A program made the position numbers and the translations under genes. 7,503 nt of DNA from CAYLWW01 sp964387585 (lineage in GTDB: Bacteria > Pseudomonadota > Alphaproteobacteria > Rickettsiales > Midichloriaceae), in the NCBI GenBank assembly GCA_964387585.1, contig CAYLWW010000069.1, forward strand, positions 1-7,503. The letters are read 5' to 3'. Shown one piece after another: positions 7,125 through 7,503 of the stretch. Below the pieces are notes generated by a model. The model had not been told where the DNA came from, ran no database searches, and was given only the letters and a program-made list of their open reading frames with translations. The first letter of the stretch is position 1; each line of letters opens with the position of its first letter.

Positions 7125-7379
7125 ATGATTAAAGATACTATCATTCCTTATATTAAACATTTATGGGGGCTGCATTGGATATTTCACGCAGTTAACCCTT
7201 TGACTGTATTATACTTTATTGTTGGCCCTGCAATAATTTGGTAGATAAAGCCGCACTTTTCCCCATATAGTCGATATTCGTTAATCTTTATAGCTTTTAT
7301 ATTATCATTCGTTATATATGCGCTTGATGTAGAATACATGAGGTCTTTACGTTGGTTTGAGTATAGTCATTCCAGTTGA
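7125..7379 (+). pseudogene. Small two-helix membrane protein frame with an internal amber codon
   Basis: From ATG 7125 the frame reads 39 codons (starting MIKDTIIPYIKHLWGLHWIF) to TAG 7242-7244, then continues 44 codons more to TGA 7377-7379. Either side of the TAG the protein looks like one design: a first hydrophobic stretch (LTVLYFIVGPAIIW) ending at the stop, a charged loop IKPHFSPYSRYS, and a second hydrophobic stretch SLIFIAFILSFVIYAL, then DVEYMRSLRWFEY. A single TGG-to-TAG change would explain the break. I do not recognise the family. The frame runs into the front of the IS630 element, so its last residues may come from the element and the true C-terminus may be lost. It lies 54 bases after obgE. 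It could instead be intergenic DNA that happens to look open, hence moderate confidence. Confidence 0.5.
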
Positions 7380-7404
7380 CATTAATATGGATAATTGATA
7401 TAAA
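7376..7404 (+). promoter_or_regulatory. Near-consensus sigma70 promoter of the transposase
   Basis: A perfect -35 hexamer TTGACA (7376-7381) is followed by exactly 17 bases and then TATAAA (7399-7404), one mismatch from the -10 consensus. Only six bases separate the -10 from ATG 7411, so transcription should start at about 7410-7412. This is the strongest promoter-like sequence I found in the window. The hexamers and spacing are seen directly; activity is inferred. Confidence 0.65.
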
Positions 7405-7410
7405 TAAGAG

Positions 7411-7503
7411 ATGTTATATTCATTAGATTTACGTAAAAAAGTCCTAAGATTTATAGAAGCAGGAGGCAGTAAGAGCTCTGCCTGTCGAGTTTTCGCTATT
7501 TCT
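7411..7503 (+). CDS. IS630-family transposase, N-terminal part (cut by window end)
   Basis: Thirty-one codons are visible, beginning MLYSLDLRKKVLRFIEAG and continuing SKSSACRVFAIS. This is the typical opening of IS630-family transposases: YSxDLRxKV followed by the first helices of a helix-turn-helix that binds the element's terminal repeats. The DDE catalytic domain would lie beyond the window, so intactness cannot be judged. ATG 7411 is supported by the conserved start of the family. The only purine-rich bases before it, AAGAG, touch the ATG and are too close to act as a normal Shine-Dalgarno. Such elements are highly repeated in Orientia and some other Rickettsiales, and many transposases of this family need a frameshift between two frames. 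Confidence 0.85.
   Translation, partial: MLYSLDLRKKVLRFIEAGGSKSSACRVFAIS

Larger units (their letters stand above)
7364..7503 (+). mobile_element. Left end of an IS630-family insertion sequence (partial)
   Basis: The transposase N-terminus at 7411 shows that an IS630-type element begins here and continues past the window. The exact left boundary is not visible because the partner inverted repeat lies outside. IS630 elements insert at TA, and the TA dinucleotides at 7362-7363 and 7364-7365 are plausible target sites; the start given is a guess within about 15 bases. The promoter for the transposase would then lie inside the element. The element probably interrupted or abutted the small membrane-protein frame. 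Confidence 0.6.

Noticed and set aside
7242..7244. Amber codon as programmed read-through or recoded residue
   Set aside because: No recoding signal or structure is seen, and a plain Trp-to-stop mutation in a decaying region is the simpler reading.

Overview
The window looks like a piece of chromosome from an obligate intracellular alphaproteobacterium of the order Rickettsiales, most likely family Rickettsiaceae and possibly Orientia or a close relative. The grounds are the very AT-rich sequence, the near absence of Shine-Dalgarno sequences, broken genes lying among housekeeping genes, a large ankyrin-type protein, and the start of an IS630-type transposase of the kind that is abundant in Orientia. 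The genus is inferred from these features and not proven.

Left arm, minus strand (1-3098). The first 245 bases hold no convincing gene, only a two-part hairpin at the extreme left edge and a decayed-looking tiny reading frame. Reading leftward from about 3098 come a wrecked dapE (succinyl-diaminopimelate desuccinylase), an intact lipB (octanoyltransferase) and an intact 549-residue protein built of about ten long, divergent ankyrin-like modules. The three are closely spaced and could share one transcript starting in the 3099-3259 divergent intergenic region.

Centre and right, plus strand (3260-7070). Three intact genes follow: ubiB (atypical kinase/ATPase for ubiquinone biosynthesis), a dacF/dacA-type D,D-carboxypeptidase with signal peptide, and obgE (ribosome-associated GTPase).

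Right edge (7071-7503). A short two-helix membrane-protein frame is interrupted by one amber codon. It runs into the left end of an IS630-family element, whose transposase starts at 7411 and is cut by the window end. A nearly perfect sigma70 promoter (TTGACA-N17-TATAAA) sits directly in front of the transposase ATG, placing the expected transcription start at or next to the A of the start codon.

How the genes fit together: lipB supports lipoylation of the pyruvate and 2-oxoglutarate dehydrogenases, ubiB supports the quinone pool, obgE supports ribosome assembly, and the carboxypeptidase trims peptidoglycan stem peptides. The loss of dapE, a step that makes diaminopimelate for those same stem peptides, beside an intact carboxypeptidase is the main metabolic puzzle. 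I did not find a clearly new multi-gene system. The best leads are the extended ankyrin modules, the apparently leaderless transposase, the UbiB motif and length deviations, and the dapE decay.
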